This document shows positions 44,906 through 47,768 of a stretch of 47,768 bases of DNA, one piece after another. The position numbers and the translations under genes were made by a program. Each line of letters starts with the position of its first letter. Positions within the stretch are counted from its first letter, which is position 1. The DNA comes from Microvirga sp. Lineage in GTDB: Bacteria > Pseudomonadota > Alphaproteobacteria > Rhizobiales > Beijerinckiaceae. Below the pieces are notes generated by a model, which was not told the DNA's origin, searched no databases, and saw nothing but the letters and a program-made list of their open reading frames with translations. Where the stretch lies: contig JAQSWQ010000019.1 in the NCBI GenBank assembly GCA_029266525.1, positions 1-47,768 of the forward strand, given 5' to 3'.

Positions 44906-45549
44906 GCGGGATGAGGTTCTATGGCTATTTCCGCTCCTCAGCCGCCTATCGCTGCCGGATCGCCTTCAATCTGAAGGGCTTGTCGCCCGAGTTCGCGCCG
45001 ATCCACCTGCGCAGGGGCGACCAGCGCGGAGAGGAGTTCCTGCGGCTCAACCCGCAAGGCTTGGTTCCTGCTCTCGACATCGGCTGGCGCGTGCTAACGC
45101 AATCGCTCGCGATCATCGAATGGCTCGACGAAATGCACCCCGATCCCGCGCTCCTACCGGGCGATGCGGCGGATCGGGCCGAGCTGCGCGCCTTCGCGCT
45201 CGCCATCGCGGCCGACATCCACCCGCTCAACAATCTGCGGGTGCTCAAATACCTGAAGGACCCACTCGGCCACGACCAGGCGACCATCGACGGTTGGTAC
45301 CGCCATTGGGTCGAGGAGGGGCTGAACGCCTGCGAACGGCTCGTCACGAGGGGCGGCCGCCGCGGTCCCTACTGCTTCGGCGCTTCGGCGACGCTTGCCG
45401 ATATCTGCCTTGTCCCGCAGATCGCGAATGCGCGGCGCTTCAATGCCGATCTCTCCGCCTGCCCGACGCTCATCGAGATCGATGCGCATTGTGCAAAGCA
45501 TGCGGCATTCGCCGATGCCGCACCAGAGAAGCAGCCGGATGCGGAGTAG
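44902..45549 (+). CDS. maiA: Maleylacetoacetate/maleylpyruvate isomerase (zeta-class GST)
   Basis: This glutathione-dependent isomerase would convert maleylpyruvate from gentisate cleavage to fumarylpyruvate. The 215-residue protein starts with RFYGYFRSSAAYRCRIAFNL, the zeta-GST active-site SSxxYRxRIA motif. QGLVPAL, TQSLAIIEWLDE and the C-terminal SATLADICLVPQIANARRF follow. The GTG at 44902 overlaps the gentisate dioxygenase stop and has GAGGAG five bases upstream; ATG 44911 is a possible alternative. The closing fumarylpyruvate hydrolase is not adjacent. Confidence 0.9.
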   Translation: MSGMRFYGYFRSSAAYRCRIAFNLKGLSPEFAPIHLRRGDQRGEEFLRLNPQGLVPALDIGWRVLTQSLAIIEWLDEMHPDPALLPGDAADRAELRAFALAIAADIHPLNNLRVLKYLKDPLGHDQATIDGWYRHWVEEGLNACERLVTRGGRRGPYCFGASATLADICLVPQIANARRFNADLSACPTLIEIDAHCAKHAAFADAAPEKQPDAE

Positions 45550-45551
45550 GG

Positions 45552-47768
45552 TCAGGCGGCCGAGCGCGCGGTCCCAAGGGCGTTCGCCGCCCGCTCCTCG
45601 AAGATCCGAGGGAGCTCGCTCGCGCGTCGCGGCGGGCTGAAGAGGTAGCCCTGCACCTCGGTGCAGCCCTCGGCTATTACCTGGTCGAGCTGCTCGATGG
45701 TTTCGACGCCCTCGGCGGTGGTAGTCATCCCGAGACTCGAGCCGAGCCCGGCGACAGCACGGATGATCGCGGCGCAATCCTGCTTGTCCGAGAGGTCGCG
45801 GACGAACGAGCGGTCGATCTTGATCTTGTCGAAGGGGAAGCTGCGAAGATAGCTCAAGCTCGAATAGCCCGTGCCGAAGTCGTCCATCGAGATGCGTACG
45901 CCAAGCCCGCGCAACTCGTGCAGAGTCTTGACGGTCGCCTCGTTCTCGAGGAGCAGCACGGTCTCGGTGATCTCGAGCTCGAGCCGGCTCGCGGCGAGGC
46001 CGGAGGCGGCGAGGGCGCGCACGACCGCCGCGACGAGGTTCCGGCTCTTGAACTGCGCCGGCGAGAGGTTCACCGCCACTTTTATGGGCCGCGGCCATTT
46101 CGCAGCCTCGAGGCAGGCCTGGCGCAGCACCCATTCGCCGAGCGGCACGATCAGCCCGATCTCCTCGGCAAGGGGGATGAACTCGGCCGGGAAGACGAGG
46201 CCGCGCTCGGGATGATTCCAGCGCAGGAGCGCCTCGCAGCCGCTGATCTCGTCCGTGCGCAGGTCGAGGAGAGGCTGGTAGAACAGCTCGAACTCGCCCT
46301 TCGCCAGGGCTTTGCGCAGCGCCAGCTCGAGCGAGCGCCGGGCCTGCAGCTGAGCGTCCATCTGCGGCTCGAAGAAGCGGCAGACGCCGCGCCCGTCCGA
46401 CTTCGCGCGGTAGAGCGCCATGTCGGCGTTCCTGAGAAGCTGATCGGCGTCGGCGCCATTGTTCGGCGCGACGGCGATCCCGACGCTCGCTCCGACGACC
46501 ACCTGGTGCCCTTCGATCTCATAGGGTTCGCTGACCGCCTCGATGACCCGCCGCGCGAGCCAGGCCGCGGCTTCGGGCTCGTCGATTCCCACTTGCAGGA
46601 TCGCGAACTCGTCGCCGCCGAGCCGCGCAACCGTGTCGGTCTCGCCCAGGCAGGCCCGAAGACGGTCGGTGACAGACTTCAGAAGGCCGTCCCCGACCGG
46701 ATGGCCGAGCGTGTCGTTGACGCTCTTGAAGTGGTCCAGGTCGAGGCACAGCACCGCCATGCGGTCGCCGCGCCGGACCCGGTGCAGGGCCTTCTCCATC
46801 TCTTCGCGGAAGAGCACGCGGTTCGCGAGACCGGTCAGGGCGTCGTGGCGGGCCATGTGGCGGATGCGCGCCTCCGCCCGCATCGCGTCGCTCGCATCAT
46901 GGATCGTCGCGACCCAGCCGCCGCCGATCATCGGCTTGTGGCTGATCTGCATGGTGCGGCCGTCCTGCAGCTCAAGCCGGTAGTCGCTCGGGCTGCCACG
47001 GAAGGCGCTCGTCAGTCCTGTGGAACGATATCCCTTGAGGTCGCGCGGACCGGTACCGACCCGCAACCGATACTCGATGATGTCGTCGATCAGGGTGCCC
47101 GGCCGGCTGAGCTCGGCCGGCAGCTTGTACAACTCGGCATAGCGGCTGTTGCAAACGATCAGCCGTCCGTCCGCATCATACATGCACAGCCCTTGCGCCA
47201 TGTTGTTCAGGGCGGCGTCGAAGCGGCGGTTCTGCTCGGCAAGCGCGGCCTCGGCCTCCTTGCGCTCGGTCACGTCCTCATGCGTCGCCACCCAACCGCC
47301 ATCCGGCATCGGCTGATAGGCAATCGCGAACGCCCTCCCGTCCCGGAGCTCGAGGAGACGGCTCTCCGGCCGGCGCTCGGTCACCGTCGCCCTCAGCTGC
47401 GCGACATATTCTTCCGCCTCCATCTTCGGGTAGAGGCCCGTGGCGAGCCGATGCGCGAGAATAGAATCGTAAGGGGTCCCTGGCCGGGACAGCTCGGGCG
47501 GAAGCTCGTACATCTCGGCGTAGCGCCTGTTGCAGACGATCAGCCGGCGCTCGCCGTCGAACATGCAGAGCCCGCATGTCTTGTTGTTGAGAGCGGTGTC
47601 GAATTGGAGGTTCTGCCGCGCGAGTTGGTCGTTCATGCGCTGCAGCTCGGCGTGGGCCTCGGCGAGCCGCTCCTGCGCCTTATGCTGAGCCGTGATGTCG
47701 GTGCCGACTCCGCGATAGCCGAGGAACTCGCCGTCGGGGCCGAATCGCGGCTGGCCGCTGATCCGGAA
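45552..47768 (-). CDS. PAS-GGDEF-EAL cyclic-di-GMP signalling protein, N-terminus outside window
   Basis: The visible 739 residues run from the end of a first PAS/PAC domain (SGQPRFGPDGEFLGYRGVGT) through two PAS-7-like repeats (LCMFDGERRLIVCNRRYAEM and LCMYDADGRLIVCNSRYAEL), then a GGDEF domain (ARLGGDEFAIL) and an EAL domain (CEALLRWNHP, NLSPAQF, EITET, MDDFGTGYSS, KIDRSF). Both catalytic motifs are intact, so it could make and degrade c-di-GMP. The product-inhibition RxxD before GGDEF reads GETD, so that site is absent. Its frame is open to the window end. It converges on maiA with 2 bp between stops. Confidence 0.95.
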   Translation of the reverse strand, partial: FRISGQPRFGPDGEFLGYRGVGTDITAQHKAQERLAEAHAELQRMNDQLARQNLQFDTALNNKTCGLCMFDGERRLIVCNRRYAEMYELPPELSRPGTPYDSILAHRLATGLYPKMEAEEYVAQLRATVTERRPESRLLELRDGRAFAIAYQPMPDGGWVATHEDVTERKEAEAALAEQNRRFDAALNNMAQGLCMYDADGRLIVCNSRYAELYKLPAELSRPGTLIDDIIEYRLRVGTGPRDLKGYRSTGLTSAFRGSPSDYRLELQDGRTMQISHKPMIGGGWVATIHDASDAMRAEARIRHMARHDALTGLANRVLFREEMEKALHRVRRGDRMAVLCLDLDHFKSVNDTLGHPVGDGLLKSVTDRLRACLGETDTVARLGGDEFAILQVGIDEPEAAAWLARRVIEAVSEPYEIEGHQVVVGASVGIAVAPNNGADADQLLRNADMALYRAKSDGRGVCRFFEPQMDAQLQARRSLELALRKALAKGEFELFYQPLLDLRTDEISGCEALLRWNHPERGLVFPAEFIPLAEEIGLIVPLGEWVLRQACLEAAKWPRPIKVAVNLSPAQFKSRNLVAAVVRALAASGLAASRLELEITETVLLLENEATVKTLHELRGLGVRISMDDFGTGYSSLSYLRSFPFDKIKIDRSFVRDLSDKQDCAAIIRAVAGLGSSLGMTTTAEGVETIEQLDQVIAEGCTEVQGYLFSPPRRASELPRIFEERAANALGTARSAA

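Overview
The window is GC-rich chromosomal DNA from an alphaproteobacterium, most probably a member of Hyphomicrobiales (Rhizobiales). The evidence is the gene order (tpiA / ppiD-trpE / trpGDC-moaC-moeA-lexA / comEC, and secG-pyrG), a LexA gene with the alphaproteobacterial GTTC-N7-GTTC operator, a short ComEC, and a giant apolipoprotein-like coiled-coil protein resembling the Growth Pole Ring (GPR) protein of polar-growing Rhizobiales. The family cannot be fixed from the sequence. No tRNA, rRNA, CRISPR array, insertion sequence or prophage was seen.

Layout. 1-2122: 3' part of comEC (+), which carries an apparent frameshift near 396-410. 2100-7076: a compact minus-strand operon trpG-trpD-trpC-moaC-moeA, then lexA behind its own SOS box. 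7243-9168: a plus-strand TadG-like vWA gene that separates trpG from trpE. 9199-12631: ppiD-trpE (-). 12770-16292: tpiA, a small DUF4258/DUF2283 pair, secG and pyrG (+). 16310-20092: a 55-residue membrane protein, a DUF350 protein, recO and parC (+). 20137-23213: a CheZ-like protein (-), an MFS permease (+) and DgcA (-). 23305-27543: a lipid-transport operon mlaE (with STAS domain)-mlaF-mlaD-auxiliary lipoprotein (+), closed by a hairpin. 27605-34906: the giant GPR-like protein (-), divergent from an Hpt protein (35192-35575, +) across a CtrA-like site. 35664-38563: ferredoxin (+), then a CoxE-type VWA protein with a small membrane partner, creA and a 25-residue ORF (all -). 38709-41335: GST (-), Gfo/Idh/MocA oxidoreductase (+) and a pentapeptide-repeat protein (+). 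41342-45549: an aromatic-acid cluster with a flavin monooxygenase and a TTT solute-binding protein (-), divergent from gentisate dioxygenase and a maleylpyruvate/maleylacetoacetate isomerase (+). 45552-47768: a PAS-GGDEF-EAL protein (-) cut by the window end.

How the genes work together. The first 20 kb is mostly housekeeping: tryptophan and molybdopterin synthesis, DNA repair, secretion, CTP synthesis and chromosome decatenation. The Mla operon, PpiD, the GPR-like protein and the Hpt protein concern envelope upkeep and probably polar growth. The last 7 kb looks accessory and suited to import and gentisate-route breakdown of an aromatic acid, but the final hydrolase and a dedicated regulator are not in the window.

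The observations most worth following are the three-part repeat architecture of the 2433-residue GPR-like protein (two membrane helices, five exact 240-bp units, about 21 exact 66-bp units) with its CtrA-like promoter site; the comEC frameshift; the trp operon split by a pilus-type gene; the DUF4258/DUF2283 pair; a 9-bp hairpin burying the creA ribosome-binding site; an orphan plus-strand terminator; and operator-like repeats in front of the flavin monooxygenase.
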